Shown here in pieces: positions 1-8,926 of a DNA stretch of 49,629 nt. Source of the DNA: Thermoanaerobaculia bacterium (GTDB lineage: Bacteria; Acidobacteriota; Thermoanaerobaculia; Multivoradales; Multivoraceae); NCBI GenBank assembly GCA_022822365.1, contig JAJEBV010000002.1, positions 1 to 49,629 on the forward strand, given 5' to 3'. A program made the position numbers and the translations under genes. Each line of letters begins with the position of its first letter. The first letter of the stretch is position 1. The notes under the pieces are model-generated. The model searched no databases and was not told the DNA's origin. It saw only the letters and a list, made by a program, of their open reading frames with translations.

Positions 1-1314
1 CGCCAGTTCGACCGCGCCCGGGCCGAGGCGGCCTCCGCCTCCCTGCCCGATGGCCCCTTCCACGGCGTGCCCTACCTGCTGAAGGACCTCGGCGCGCACC
101 TCGACGGCGACCCGTGCTACTCGGGCATGGCCGCGCTGAAGCGGGCCGACTTCCGCGGGAGCGGCGATACGGTCTTCTCGGCGCGGCTGCGCGCCGCCGG
201 CCTGATCTCGCTGGGGCGCACCAACTCGCCGGAGCTCGGCATCCTGCCGACCACCGAGCCCGACGCCTTCGGCCCGAGCCACAACCCGTGGAAGGTGAGC
301 CACACGCCCGGCGGCTCGAGCGGAGGCTCGGCGGCGGCGGTGGCCGCGGGCATCGTGCCCGTCGCCCACGCCAGCGACGGCGGCGGATCGATCCGCATCC
401 CGGCCTCGTGCTGCGGACTCTTCGGACTCAAGCCGAGCCGCGCCCGGGTTTCGCTGGCGCCCGACGCCGGCGAGGGTTGGGCCGGATTCTCGGTGCAGCA
501 CTGCGTGAGCCGCAGCGTTCGCGACAGCGCCGCGCTTCTCGATGCGGTTGCGGGTCCGGTCGCGGGAGATCCCTACTGCGCGCCGCCGCCCGCACGGAGC
601 TTCCTAGAGGAGACCGGGCGTGAGCCCGGCAGGCTGCGGATCGCCCTGGCCCTGGAGGCGTTCAACGGCTCCCCGGTCGATGAGGCGTGCGTCGCGGCGG
701 CCCGCGGCGCGGCCGAACTCTGCGCGGGACTCGGGCACGAGGTTGCCCATGCGGCCCCGGAGATCGACGCGAACGCGCTCGGCCTCGCCACCCGGCTGAT
801 CGTCGGCGCGAACGTGCGCGCCACGATCGCGGAGCGCTGCGAGGCCCTCGGCCGCGACGCCCGGGAGGACGAACTGGAGCCGATCACCTGGGCGACGGCG
901 GCCACGGGCGAGCAGAGCGACGCCGCCGCCTACGCGCGGGCGACGCGTACGGTTCACGCGGTGGGCCGCCGGCTGGCCGCGTTCTTCGACGAGGGCTTCG
1001 ACGTCCTGCTGTCGCCGACGATGGCGGCGCCGCCGGCGAAGCTCGGCGTGCTGTCGCTTTCGAACCGGGGCGACGACTACCTGCCGGCCTTGCTGCAGAC
1101 GATCGGCTTCACCCAGTTGATGAACGTCTGCGGCAATCCCGCCGCCTCGGTGCCGCTCGGCTGGAGCGAGGCGAACGGCGGCCTGCCGATCGGTGTCCAG
1201 ATCGCCGCACCGATGGGCGGCGAGGGAGTGCTGCTCCGGCTGGCGGCGCAGCTCGAGCGGGAGCGTCCGTGGATCGACCGGAAGCCGCCCTGCTCGGCGT
1301 GGCGGAGCGGCTAG
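1..1314 (+). CDS. Amidase signature family protein (5' end cut by window)
   Basis: The reading frame is open from the first base, so the true start lies upstream and about 437 residues remain. Amidase-signature enzymes hydrolyse amides through a Ser-cisSer-Lys triad. The Lys lies in YLLKDL, the Gly/Ser-rich signature in GGSSGGSAAAVAAG, and the nucleophile region in DGGGSIRIPAS, followed by GLFGLKPSR. The C-terminal part (LMNVCGNPAASVPLG, GLPIGVQIAAP) is also typical. No signal peptide can be judged because the N-terminus is missing. The substrate cannot be told from sequence; GatA is less likely because no gatB or gatC is adjacent. It ends 6 bases before the next gene and may belong to the same transcript. 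Confidence 0.9.
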   Translation, partial: RQFDRARAEAASASLPDGPFHGVPYLLKDLGAHLDGDPCYSGMAALKRADFRGSGDTVFSARLRAAGLISLGRTNSPELGILPTTEPDAFGPSHNPWKVSHTPGGSSGGSAAAVAAGIVPVAHASDGGGSIRIPASCCGLFGLKPSRARVSLAPDAGEGWAGFSVQHCVSRSVRDSAALLDAVAGPVAGDPYCAPPPARSFLEETGREPGRLRIALALEAFNGSPVDEACVAAARGAAELCAGLGHEVAHAAPEIDANALGLATRLIVGANVRATIAERCEALGRDAREDELEPITWATAATGEQSDAAAYARATRTVHAVGRRLAAFFDEGFDVLLSPTMAAPPAKLGVLSLSNRGDDYLPALLQTIGFTQLMNVCGNPAASVPLGWSEANGGLPIGVQIAAPMGGEGVLLRLAAQLERERPWIDRKPPCSAWRSG

Positions 1315-1320
1315 GGAGCC

Positions 1321-2202
1321 GTGACGCGGTCGCGGCAGACGACCTTGAAGACGGCGGGTCTCGCGGCGCCGGGGCTTCTCGTCGCCCTCGCATGGCCGGC
1401 GGCGGCCGCCGAACCACCCTGGCAGCGACTCGAGTTCGAGGCCAGGAAGCTGTTCCTCTCGGCGAGCGCCGCGGTCGAGTTCGAGCCCGCGGCGGAGCTT
1501 CCGTTGGACGAGCGCTGCGAAGGCAAGCCGGCGATGCCCGGTTCGGCCGCGCGGATCCGGATCGAGTCCACGATGTTCGGTCGCCGCTCGGAGTCCTCCC
1601 TGTGGTTCGATCCGGGCAGCCTGAAGGCCCATCTCCGCGTCCAGGAAGAACGGGGTAGCCGGAACCGCTACAAGCGGTACACGTTCTGTGAGGGAAGCGT
1701 GGAGGCGGAGCGCGCGACTCCCAATCCTGGCGAGGCCGGTCTTCCGGTCGCGGAATGGACCCATCGTTATCCGCTCCATCATCCCGTTCCGCAAGGACTC
1801 GAGGCGCCGCTGTCGGAGCCCTCGGCGCTGCTCCATCTCGTCGGACGGCTGGCGGCGCTACCGTCCGGAGCAGGGGCGGAAACCCCGTGGACGGTGCCGA
1901 TGTTCTCGAACCAGAGAGTGCTGGCCGTGCGGATCGAACGAGACCCGGAGACTGTGACCGCGCCTCCCTCGTTCTCGGTGGCCGGCGGCGAGGCGCCGGC
2001 GCAGTTGACGCTTGTTCGTTTCTCGATGACGCCGGTGGCGTACGGGCCCGAGGGCGGTGCGGAGGACTTCGAGTTGCTGGGGCTCGAGGGCGCGATCGAG
2101 ATCGTGACGGCGAAGGAACTCCAGGTGCCCGTGTCGATCAGCGGCCGCCTTCCGCCGGCGGGGCGGGTCACGGTCCGGCTGCGCCACGTGAAGTTGCGTT
2201 AG
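1321..2202 (+). CDS. Secreted or periplasmic protein of unknown function
   Basis: This 293-residue protein starts at GTG. Basic residues followed by a hydrophobic stretch and an Ala-rich end (about residues 1-30, LLVALAWPAAAAEP) look like a Sec signal peptide. The rest reads as a beta-rich periplasmic domain, with one Cys in the motif DERCEGKP and one in TFCEGS. The layout vaguely recalls DUF3108-type periplasmic barrels, but I cannot confirm that. It follows the amidase by 6 bases and ends 1 base before the regulator gene, so it may be co-transcribed with the menaquinone genes. No catalytic motif is visible and the function is unknown. Confidence 0.7.
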   Translation: MTRSRQTTLKTAGLAAPGLLVALAWPAAAAEPPWQRLEFEARKLFLSASAAVEFEPAAELPLDERCEGKPAMPGSAARIRIESTMFGRRSESSLWFDPGSLKAHLRVQEERGSRNRYKRYTFCEGSVEAERATPNPGEAGLPVAEWTHRYPLHHPVPQGLEAPLSEPSALLHLVGRLAALPSGAGAETPWTVPMFSNQRVLAVRIERDPETVTAPPSFSVAGGEAPAQLTLVRFSMTPVAYGPEGGAEDFELLGLEGAIEIVTAKELQVPVSISGRLPPAGRVTVRLRHVKLR

Positions 2203-2203
2203 G

Positions 2204-2872
2204 GTGCCGAGCGTGGGGGCTGAAGGCGCCGAGAGTGTGGATCGCGTTCGCGAGGAGTTCGTGCAACTCTGGGGCGCTCTGGGTACTTTCTGGGGCGTGC
2301 CGCCGACTACCGCGCGCGTCTTCGGCTGGCTGATGTCCCGCAGCGAGCCCGCCGATGCGCAGGAGATCATGGCTGGTCTGGAACTCAGCCGCGGCGCCGT
2401 CTCGATGGCCTGCAGGGAGCTGCGGGAATGGAAGCTCATCGCGCCGGAACGCGTTGCCGGCGCGCGCCGGGTGGTCTATCGGCCCGAGACCGACCTGGAG
2501 CGGGTCCTCCGGAACGTCGTCGAGATTCGCAAGCGGCGTGAGTGGGACCCGATACGTGAGAACATGCGGGACTGGATTCCGGCGCTGGAGGCCCAGTCCT
2601 CCAGTGCGAGTGGACCCTCTCCCGAAGATGCGGTGTTCCTCAGACGCCTGCGGGCGATCGACCAGGTCATGGGACGCGTGGACTCGATCGCGGAGTTTCT
2701 CCTCAACGGAGGCACGGTGACGGACTTCGGGCTGAAGGCCCTGCTGGGGGCCGGCGCGGTCGCCGCGCGGCTCGGCAACCTCGCCCGCCGCGAAGCGCAG
2801 TCTTTCTCGGGCAAGTCCGCCCCGCCGGCGGAGCCGGTGCCGGACCTCGACCCGGAGGAGCAGAAGAGTTGA
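2204..2872 (+). CDS. GbsR/MarR-type winged-helix transcriptional regulator
   Basis: This 222-residue protein starts at GTG. Residues 10-100 match the GbsR-like branch of MarR regulators: FVQLWGALGTFWGVPPTTARVFGWL, then a winged helix with AQEIMAGLELSRGAVSMACRELREWKLI as the recognition region, then a wing with RVVYRPE. A C-terminal helical part of about 120 residues probably dimerises or senses a ligand. It lies one base after the previous gene and overlaps the polyprenyl synthase gene by 4 bases. It is therefore very likely transcribed with the menaquinone operon and may control it; that role is inferred from position only. Confidence 0.82.
   Translation: MPSVGAEGAESVDRVREEFVQLWGALGTFWGVPPTTARVFGWLMSRSEPADAQEIMAGLELSRGAVSMACRELREWKLIAPERVAGARRVVYRPETDLERVLRNVVEIRKRREWDPIRENMRDWIPALEAQSSSASGPSPEDAVFLRRLRAIDQVMGRVDSIAEFLLNGGTVTDFGLKALLGAGAVAARLGNLARREAQSFSGKSAPPAEPVPDLDPEEQKS
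2854..2860 (+). promoter_or_regulatory. Ribosome binding site supporting a TTG start
   Basis: GGAGGAG lies 8-10 bases before the TTG at 2869, which overlaps the stop of the regulator gene (TTGA). The alternative GTG at 2875 is about 14-16 bases away, so the TTG is the better start for the polyprenyl synthase. Confidence 0.55.
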
Positions 2873-4041
2873 CGGTGCTCACGGATCGCCCGGCTGGGCC
2901 CCTGTCGAGAAACACGGCCGTGGAAGACGAGGTGCTCGGGCGCCTTAGAGACCTCTGCGACGTTGGCGGGCTTCGCGATCTGGCCGCGACGATCGACGAC
3001 CTGGTCGGTTTCGTCCGCGACGATCTCGCCGCGGTGGAGGAGGGGCTGGCGGCCCTGTCGACGGGAGACACGCTGGTTGGCGAGGCCGGAGCCTCCCTTG
3101 TACATCTCGGCGGCAAACGGTTGCGTCCGCTGTGCGTCGTCCTCGCGTCGCGGGTCGGGTCCGCGCGGCCTTCGGCGGTGCGCGACATCGCGGTGGCGGC
3201 CGAACTCGTCCACAACGCCACGCTGCTGCACGACGACGTCGTCGACCACGCGGACCGGCGTCGCGGACGGCCGACGGCGCGGGTCGAACTCGGCAACGCG
3301 GCTTCGATCTTCGCCGGCGACTACCTGTTGATCGAGGCTCTCAACAGGGTGCAGCGCGCCGCGGTCCCGGGCGTCATGGAAGGCCTGCTCGAGACGATCG
3401 CCGAGATGATCCGGGCCGAGTCGCTTCAGCTCGAGAACCGCGGCTCTCTCGACGCCTCCGAGGACCTCTACTTCGAGGTCGCCCGCGGCAAGTCGGCGGC
3501 GCTGTTCAGTTGGGCGTTGGGCGCTGGCGCCTTGAGTGGCGGAGCGCCGCCCGAACTCTGCCGGGCGCTTCGGGTGTACGGGGAGTCGATCGGGGTCGCG
3601 TTCCAGTTGATCGACGACCTGCTCGACCTGGTCGGACACCACAGCAACACGGGCAAGACCCTGTTCAGCGACCTCTCGGAGGGGAAGATCACCTATCCGC
3701 TGATCGTCGTGCTGGATCGCGAACCCGCGCTCGCCGACACGATCCGCGCGATAGCCGCTGAGGCGACCCCGGAGTGGGGCGCCGATGGTCTCGGTCCGGT
3801 GTACTCCGGCTCGAACGGCGATGGTTCGGCGAACGGACACCCGGGCGGCGCGAACGGGGAGGGCCGGGAGCGTGAGCGCGTGCTCGAGGCGATGGTCCGC
3901 TACAACGTCGAGGCGACCTGCCGCGACCTCGCCGCCAGCTACATAGACGAAGGGATCGAGGCGCTGGCGAAGGTCCCCGACGGCGCCGCGCGCCGTGCGC
4001 TGACGGTTGTTGCCCGGGCGAGCGTGTTGCGGGAACGATGA
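2869..4041 (+). CDS. Polyprenyl diphosphate synthase (trans, all-E type) for the menaquinone side chain
   Basis: This 390-residue protein makes the isoprenoid diphosphate tail by adding isopentenyl diphosphate to an allylic primer. The first Asp-rich motif, LLHDDVVD, is at about 120-126 and the second, IDDLLD, at about 248-253; both bind Mg-diphosphate. GGKRLRP near 81-87 is the usual substrate-binding segment. The roughly 55-residue N-terminal extension and a Gly/Asn/Ser-rich insert (about 303-335) just before the C-terminal helices make it longer than the usual 320-350 residues. It overlaps both neighbours by 4 bases. Placement next to menG and before menFDHBAE points to a heptaprenyl or octaprenyl synthase feeding MenA. 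Chain length cannot be read safely. Confidence 0.9.
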   Translation: MTVLTDRPAGPLSRNTAVEDEVLGRLRDLCDVGGLRDLAATIDDLVGFVRDDLAAVEEGLAALSTGDTLVGEAGASLVHLGGKRLRPLCVVLASRVGSARPSAVRDIAVAAELVHNATLLHDDVVDHADRRRGRPTARVELGNAASIFAGDYLLIEALNRVQRAAVPGVMEGLLETIAEMIRAESLQLENRGSLDASEDLYFEVARGKSAALFSWALGAGALSGGAPPELCRALRVYGESIGVAFQLIDDLLDLVGHHSNTGKTLFSDLSEGKITYPLIVVLDREPALADTIRAIAAEATPEWGADGLGPVYSGSNGDGSANGHPGGANGEGRERERVLEAMVRYNVEATCRDLAASYIDEGIEALAKVPDGAARRALTVVARASVLRER

Positions 4042-4799
4042 TGGCGCTGGCTGAGCCGCTGGCGGGCCCGAGCGACGGTTCGGGCGCGATGTTCGACCGG
4101 ATCGCCGCTCGCTACGACCTGCTGAACCGCCTGAACTCCCTGGGCTTCGATCGGGCGTGGCGCCGGATCGCAGCGGAGGCCCTGGCGCCGGCCGTGGCCG
4201 CCAACCGGCCCCCGCGCGTGCTCGATGTCGCGTCCGGAACCGGAGACCTGGCGATCGCGATCGCGCGGCGGTTTCCCTCGGCGGTCGTCGAGGGTGTCGA
4301 CACCTCGACCGCGATGACGGCGATCGGACGAGGGAAGGTGGAGCGCGCCGGCCTCGCCGACCGCGTCACGCTGGCTTCCGGCGACGCCCACGAGCTTGGC
4401 TTCCCCGATCGCGCATTCGACGCGGCGGCGATCGCGTTCGGCATCCGCAACGTCCCCGACCGGGTCCGGGCGCTGCGCGAAATGGCGAGGGTCACCCGGC
4501 CGGGCGGCCGGGTCGCGGTTCTCGAGTTGAGCGAGCCGACTTCCGGCCTGCCGGCCGCTCTCGCGCGCTTCCACATCCGTGTCCTCGTGCCACTGATCGG
4601 GGCGCTTCTGGCCGGGAGCGAAGAGTACCGGTACCTGCGGCGGTCCATCCACGCCTTCCCTCCGCCGGACGAGTTCGCTGGCACGATGGCCGCCGCCGGC
4701 CTGCAGCCGGTCGAGACGCGGCCTCTGACGTTCGGCGTGTGCAACCTGTTCCTGGCCAGTCCGGCGGTGGAGCGCGCCACGGAAGGCGCCCGTTCATGA
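4038..4799 (+). CDS. menG: Demethylmenaquinone methyltransferase
   Basis: This 253-residue class I SAM-dependent methyltransferase of the UbiE/MenG family carries out the last step, C-methylation of demethylmenaquinone. Visible motifs are MFDRIAARYDLLNRLNS near residue 20, the SAM-binding motif I VLDVASGTGDLA near 72-83, FGIRNVPDR near 135, RPGGRVAVLELSEP, and the C-terminal YRYLRRSIHAFPPPDEF. Length matches the family. The ATG overlaps the stop of the polyprenyl synthase, and its own TGA overlaps the start of menF. Because only menaquinone genes surround it, menG is a better name than ubiE. Confidence 0.95.
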   Translation: MMALAEPLAGPSDGSGAMFDRIAARYDLLNRLNSLGFDRAWRRIAAEALAPAVAANRPPRVLDVASGTGDLAIAIARRFPSAVVEGVDTSTAMTAIGRGKVERAGLADRVTLASGDAHELGFPDRAFDAAAIAFGIRNVPDRVRALREMARVTRPGGRVAVLELSEPTSGLPAALARFHIRVLVPLIGALLAGSEEYRYLRRSIHAFPPPDEFAGTMAAAGLQPVETRPLTFGVCNLFLASPAVERATEGARS

Positions 4800-6307
4800 C
4801 GTCTCCGGCGATCAGGCCGCGTTCGAGTCGCGAGACGCGTGCTCCGCGGTCCGGGCTCGTGGCGGTGGCCGTCGGGGCGCCGAAGGTAGCTCCCGAGGAG
4901 TTTCTCCGGATGGCCTCGCGGCGCTTCCGTGAGATCGGGCCGGTGGGCCACCTGTGGTCGCCGTCCGGCGGGATCCAGTGCGCCGGCTGGGGCGTGGCCC
5001 GGCGGTTCGAGATCGCCGGTCAGGCGCCGTCCGGCGGGTTCGCGGGCGGGAACGGCGATGGCGGCCCCGAGGCCCCCGCGGACGGCGTCGCGCTCGACCA
5101 GGTTGCGGCGCAGGCGACCGGGCTGTTTCGCGAACTGGCCGGTGCGGACGATGTGCCGTTGCGGCTCTTCGGCGGGCTCGCGTTCGATCCTGGATCGGAC
5201 CGCGCCGGGTCCAGGGCGTCCGACTGGACCGAGTTCGGCGCCGGGAGCTTCGTGCTGCCGCGGCTGGGCTACCTCGCTGACGGGGACGCCGCGCATCTGT
5301 ATGCGGTCATTGACGGGACCGCGGTCGGTGCGGCGCCGGAGTGGCGCCGGCGTCTGCGGCGGCTGGCGGAAGACCTCGACCCCGCCGGTGGCCCCGGAAG
5401 CGGCGCGAACGGCAACGGGCACCTGGGAGAGTTGCCTGAAGCGGCCGACACCCTGGAGGCCCTTCCTGGAATCTCGCGGAGCCTCGATCGCCCGGCAGCC
5501 TCGGAGTGGCTCCGGCGCGTTGAAGAGCTGCGCGGAGAAGTGCTCTCCGGACGGCTGCAGAAGGTCGTCGCGGCGCGCGCCGTCGAGCTCGACCTGGAGC
5601 GGCCGTTCGGCATCGACGACCTGGCTCGCATCGCCGGGCGCCTTCGACACAGCATGCCTACATGCACGCGCTTCGCCTTTCTGCGAGGCAGCTCGATCTT
5701 CTTCGGAGCGACGCCGGAACTGCTGGTCCGTCGCCGGGGCCGCCGGATCGAGACGCAGGCGCTGGCCGGTTCGATCGCCGGCGACCCCTCGCCTGCGCGT
5801 CGGCGCGAGTTGGAGCGGCGTCTGCTGGAGAGCCGGAAGGACCGGCTGGAGCACGATGTCGTCGTGCGCTATCTCGTCGAGCGCCTCGACCGGAGTTGCG
5901 GCGCGGTAGCGCCGCCGGCCCCTCGGGGAGTGCGCGTCCTGCCGAACGTGATGCATCTGGAGACGCCGATTCGCGCCGCGCTGCCGGAGACGGTCGAGCC
6001 GCCGCACGTGCTGCGGCTGGTGCGGGCGCTCCACCCGACCCCGGCGGTCGCGGGCAGACCGACGCCTCTTGCCCTGGCTGCGATCCGGCGTACCGAAGAG
6101 CGGGACCGGGGCTGGTACGCGGGCCCGGTCGGCTGGTTCGACGGCAGCGGCGATGGCGAGTTCTCGGTCGCTCTCCGCTCCTGTCTCGCGACCCGGCGTC
6201 GAGGCCTGCTCTACTCGGGCAACGGCATCGTCGCCGATTCCGATCCCGCGCGCGAGCTGGTTGAGACGAACCTCAAGCTGGACGCGATCCTCGGAGCATG
6301 GGGCTAG
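4796..6307 (+). CDS. menF: Isochorismate synthase
   Basis: This 503-residue chorismate-binding enzyme converts chorismate to isochorismate, the entry step of the menaquinone branch. The C-terminal half carries the family signature: LAGSIAGDPSP, then an ESRKDRLEHDVVVRYLVERL helix, LHPTPAVAGRP, and DRGWYAGPVGWFDGSGDGEF, which contains Mg and substrate ligands. The ATGA overlap with menG fixes the start. The N-terminal region holds two Gly/Asn-rich inserts (about residues 78-97 and 195-210), which makes it longer than typical MenF/EntC proteins. It overlaps menD by 10 bases. Confidence 0.94.
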   Translation: MTSPAIRPRSSRETRAPRSGLVAVAVGAPKVAPEEFLRMASRRFREIGPVGHLWSPSGGIQCAGWGVARRFEIAGQAPSGGFAGGNGDGGPEAPADGVALDQVAAQATGLFRELAGADDVPLRLFGGLAFDPGSDRAGSRASDWTEFGAGSFVLPRLGYLADGDAAHLYAVIDGTAVGAAPEWRRRLRRLAEDLDPAGGPGSGANGNGHLGELPEAADTLEALPGISRSLDRPAASEWLRRVEELRGEVLSGRLQKVVAARAVELDLERPFGIDDLARIAGRLRHSMPTCTRFAFLRGSSIFFGATPELLVRRRGRRIETQALAGSIAGDPSPARRRELERRLLESRKDRLEHDVVVRYLVERLDRSCGAVAPPAPRGVRVLPNVMHLETPIRAALPETVEPPHVLRLVRALHPTPAVAGRPTPLALAAIRRTEERDRGWYAGPVGWFDGSGDGEFSVALRSCLATRRRGLLYSGNGIVADSDPARELVETNLKLDAILGAWG

Positions 6308-8115
6308 GGGCCGGCGCGGGCGAGGCGCAGTTTCAGCGTGCGCGCCTCCTGGTCGGCGCCCTGATGCAGGCCGGCGTCCGGCGGGCGGTCACGAGCCCGG
6401 GTTCCCGCTCGACGCCGCTGGTGCTGGCGGCGCTCGATGCCGCGGCCGCCGGGCTGGACGTCGCCAGCATCATCGACGAGCGGGCGGCCGGGTTCTTCGC
6501 GCTCGGCCAGGCACGGGCCACGGGCATGCCGACGGTCCTGATCTGCACTTCGGGGACGGCGCCGACCCACTACCTGCCGGCGATGATGGAAGCCCGCGAG
6601 GCCGGAGTTCCGCTGATCGCCCTGACTGCCGACCGACCGATGGAGTTGGTGGATTGCGGGGCGCCGCAGACGACGGACCAGACGAAGCTCTTCGGTTCGG
6701 CCGTCAGCCACTTCGCCGAGGTGGATCTAGCGGGTCCGGTCGATCCGCTGAGCCTGCGTGCGCTTCGTCGGACGGCCGTGCAGGCGGTGTTCCGTTCCCG
6801 CTTGCCGCGCGGCGGCGCGGTTCACCTGAACGTGCGGGCGCGCAAACCGCTGGAGCCGGAGGTGGATGCCAGGGACGGTGCGCTCGCGGCTACCGTTGAC
6901 GCTCTGCTCGAGGAGCGGTTCGAGGCGGCGGTGCCCGCGGCGCAACCGGATCCGGCGGCGCTGGATCGGGCGGCGGCGTTGTGCCGGCGAGCGGAGCGCG
7001 GGCTGATCGTCGCCGGTCCCTTGCCTCTTCCGTCGCCGGACTGCCGACGGGACGCTGACGCCTGGGGTCTGGCGAAGCTCGCGCGGCGGACAGGCTTCCC
7101 GCTACTCGCGGAAGCCACGAGTCAGGGCAGGTTCACGGAGGGAGACACCGCGGCCGACGCCGCGCGGCTCGGAGCGGCCTGGATAGCCGACGGCGGAGAA
7201 GGCCTGCCTCTTCCGGACCTGGTTCTGCAGGTCGGAGCGCCGCCGGTCGCGGCGGGCGCTCAGCGCCTGATCGAGGCCGGCGGGGCGCCTCAGATCGTGC
7301 TGTCTGACGGTCCCTGGACCGATCCTGACGGACTCGCTTCGGTGTTCCTGTTCGGGGATGTCGAAAGCTCGACGTCAGAGCTCTGTCGACGGCTCGGGGA
7401 TGTAGGGCCGGATACCGAGGCGGCCGGTTGGCAGGAGGACGTACTTCGGTTGTGCGGGCGATTTCGGGCGGCGGCGGCACGACTTGACTCCGACGATCTC
7501 GGGTTTCACGACGGGGAAGTGGCCGGAACGGCGGTCGCGGAGACGCCCGCGGACGCGCTCCTCATGCTTGGCAACAGCCTGCCGGTGCGCCTGGTCGAAA
7601 CCTGGACCGCGCATCCGGGCCGCCGGATCTGGGTTGCGAGCCAGCGGGGGTTGAGCGGGATCGACGGGTTGGTTGCGGGCTTCCTTGGCTCGCTCAGCAC
7701 GGGCGGTTTCCCGGCCGGCCTGCTGCTTGCGGGCGACGTCAGCCTGCTGCACGATCTCGACGGTTTGGCGATCGCCCCCGAGTACGGCGCCGGTCCGCCG
7801 GCCGTGGTCGTGGTGATCGACAACCAGGGCGGACGGATATTCGACCGACTCCCGATCGCGAAGGCCGGGATCTTCCGTGGCCCGGCCGGCAGGCACTGGT
7901 TGACGCCCCACGGGGTCGACTTCGGCGGCCTGGCACGCGCGTTCGGCGTACCTCACGCACGAGTGGAAGATGCCCCGGCGCTCGCGCGGGAGATCGAGGC
8001 GGCCCTCGGCCGGAGAGGCGTTTCCCTGATCGTTGCGGGGGTCGCTCCAGAGGCGCTGGCGGCGGCCGAGGAGTCGCTGCGGCAGGCCATGGGTGCGGCG
8101 TCGTCGTCGCGATGA
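6298..8115 (+). CDS. menD: SEPHCHC synthase (2-oxoglutarate decarboxylase, ThDP enzyme)
   Basis: This 605-residue thiamine-diphosphate enzyme joins 2-oxoglutarate, after decarboxylation, to isochorismate. The N-terminal Pyr domain has SPGSRSTPLVLAAL (about 34-47), the DERAAGFFALGQARATG stretch with the catalytic Glu, and TSGTAPTHYLPAMMEA. The C-terminal PP domain has GDVSLLHDLDGL and then VVVVIDNQGGRIFDRLP, the GD-X(about 27)-N cofactor motif. Length matches the family (about 550-600). The start overlaps menF by 10 bases and the stop overlaps menH by 4 bases, so translation is probably coupled. Confidence 0.95.
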   Translation: MGLGAGAGEAQFQRARLLVGALMQAGVRRAVTSPGSRSTPLVLAALDAAAAGLDVASIIDERAAGFFALGQARATGMPTVLICTSGTAPTHYLPAMMEAREAGVPLIALTADRPMELVDCGAPQTTDQTKLFGSAVSHFAEVDLAGPVDPLSLRALRRTAVQAVFRSRLPRGGAVHLNVRARKPLEPEVDARDGALAATVDALLEERFEAAVPAAQPDPAALDRAAALCRRAERGLIVAGPLPLPSPDCRRDADAWGLAKLARRTGFPLLAEATSQGRFTEGDTAADAARLGAAWIADGGEGLPLPDLVLQVGAPPVAAGAQRLIEAGGAPQIVLSDGPWTDPDGLASVFLFGDVESSTSELCRRLGDVGPDTEAAGWQEDVLRLCGRFRAAAARLDSDDLGFHDGEVAGTAVAETPADALLMLGNSLPVRLVETWTAHPGRRIWVASQRGLSGIDGLVAGFLGSLSTGGFPAGLLLAGDVSLLHDLDGLAIAPEYGAGPPAVVVVIDNQGGRIFDRLPIAKAGIFRGPAGRHWLTPHGVDFGGLARAFGVPHARVEDAPALAREIEAALGRRGVSLIVAGVAPEALAAAEESLRQAMGAASSSR

Positions 8116-8885
8116 CCACGGCGGTTCTGATCCACGGCTTCTCGGGTGGTCCGGCCAGCTGGCGGCGGGTGGAAGCGCTCCTCGGCGCGCCGAGCCACGC
8201 GCTGGCGGTCTGCGGTCATGGTGGCGAGAATCCGCCGGCGATCTCCACGGGCTCGGCGGCGTTCGAGGCCGAGGTCGATCGGCTGGCGGCCGCCGTCGAG
8301 GCCGAAGTGCCGGCGCCTCGCCTCGTGGTTGGCTACTCCCTGGGGGGGCGGCTGGCTCTCGGCCTGCTGGTCCGTCATCCCGACCTGTTTCTCGGCGGCG
8401 TTCTGATCGGCGCGAACCCGGGCATTGCCGGCGAGGACGTCCGCGCCATTCGCCGGCGCGACGACGATCGCTGGGCTCGGCTCATCGAGGAAGAGGGCCT
8501 CGCCGCCTTCGACAGCGGGTGGTCGGCTTTGCCTCTGTTCGCCAGTCAGCACGACCTGGATGCCGGACGCCTGGCGGAGCAGCGGCGTACTCGCCTCAGC
8601 CACGATCCCGCGGCCCTGGGGGCGGCGATGAGGGCGCTCGGTCTCGGCGCCATGCCGGACTACCGACCCTTCCTGTCCTCGATCTCCTGCCCGGTCGAGT
8701 TGATCGTGGGCAGTGAGGACTCGAAGTTCGTCGGTCTGGCGCGACAGATGGCCGGACGCCTTCCGGTCGCCACGGTCCGTATCGTCGACGGAGCTGGCCA
8801 CAATGTTCCACTGGAGGCACCCGCCGAGCTGGCCCGCCTCCTGAACGCGACTCTGGGCAAGGTTGATCGGGACCGCCGGCGCTGA
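8112..8885 (+). CDS. menH: SHCHC synthase, alpha/beta hydrolase
   Basis: This 257-residue alpha/beta hydrolase removes pyruvate from SEPHCHC to give SHCHC. The nucleophile is in [13 protein letters not shown] (Ser of GYSLGG, about residue 77), the acid in VGSEDSKF, and the His in [11 protein letters not shown] near the C-terminus; [12 protein letters not shown] at the N-terminus forms the oxyanion region. Its position between menD and menB separates it from generic hydrolases. It starts 4 bases inside menD, and its TGA shares a base with an ATG at 8885 that could also serve menB. Confidence 0.9.
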   Translation: MTTAVLIHGFSGGPASWRRVEALLGAPSHALAVCGHGGENPPAISTGSAAFEAEVDRLAAAVEAEVPAPRLVVGYSLGGRLALGLLVRHPDLFLGGVLIGANPGIAGEDVRAIRRRDDDRWARLIEEEGLAAFDSGWSALPLFASQHDLDAGRLAEQRRTRLSHDPAALGAAMRALGLGAMPDYRPFLSSISCPVELIVGSEDSKFVGLARQMAGRLPVATVRIVDGAGHNVPLEAPAELARLLNATLGKVDRDRRR

Positions 8886-8915
8886 TGGCGCGGCCCGTTG
8901 TAGTGTCGCCGATCG

Positions 8916-8922
8916 AAGGAGG
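8916..8922 (+). promoter_or_regulatory. Ribosome binding site for menB
   Basis: AAGGAGG lies 4 bases before the ATG at 8927 and 10 before the ATG at 8933. Both give a protein close to the 285 residues known for MenB. The upstream ATG at 8885 would add 14 residues and places this site inside the coding region. Confidence 0.6.
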
Positions 8923-8926
8923 CGGG

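Noticed and set aside
604..1836. Open frame of about 410 codons on the minus strand across the amidase and the next gene
   Set aside because: It spans two coding genes in antisense, is Arg-rich without motifs, and has no start context.
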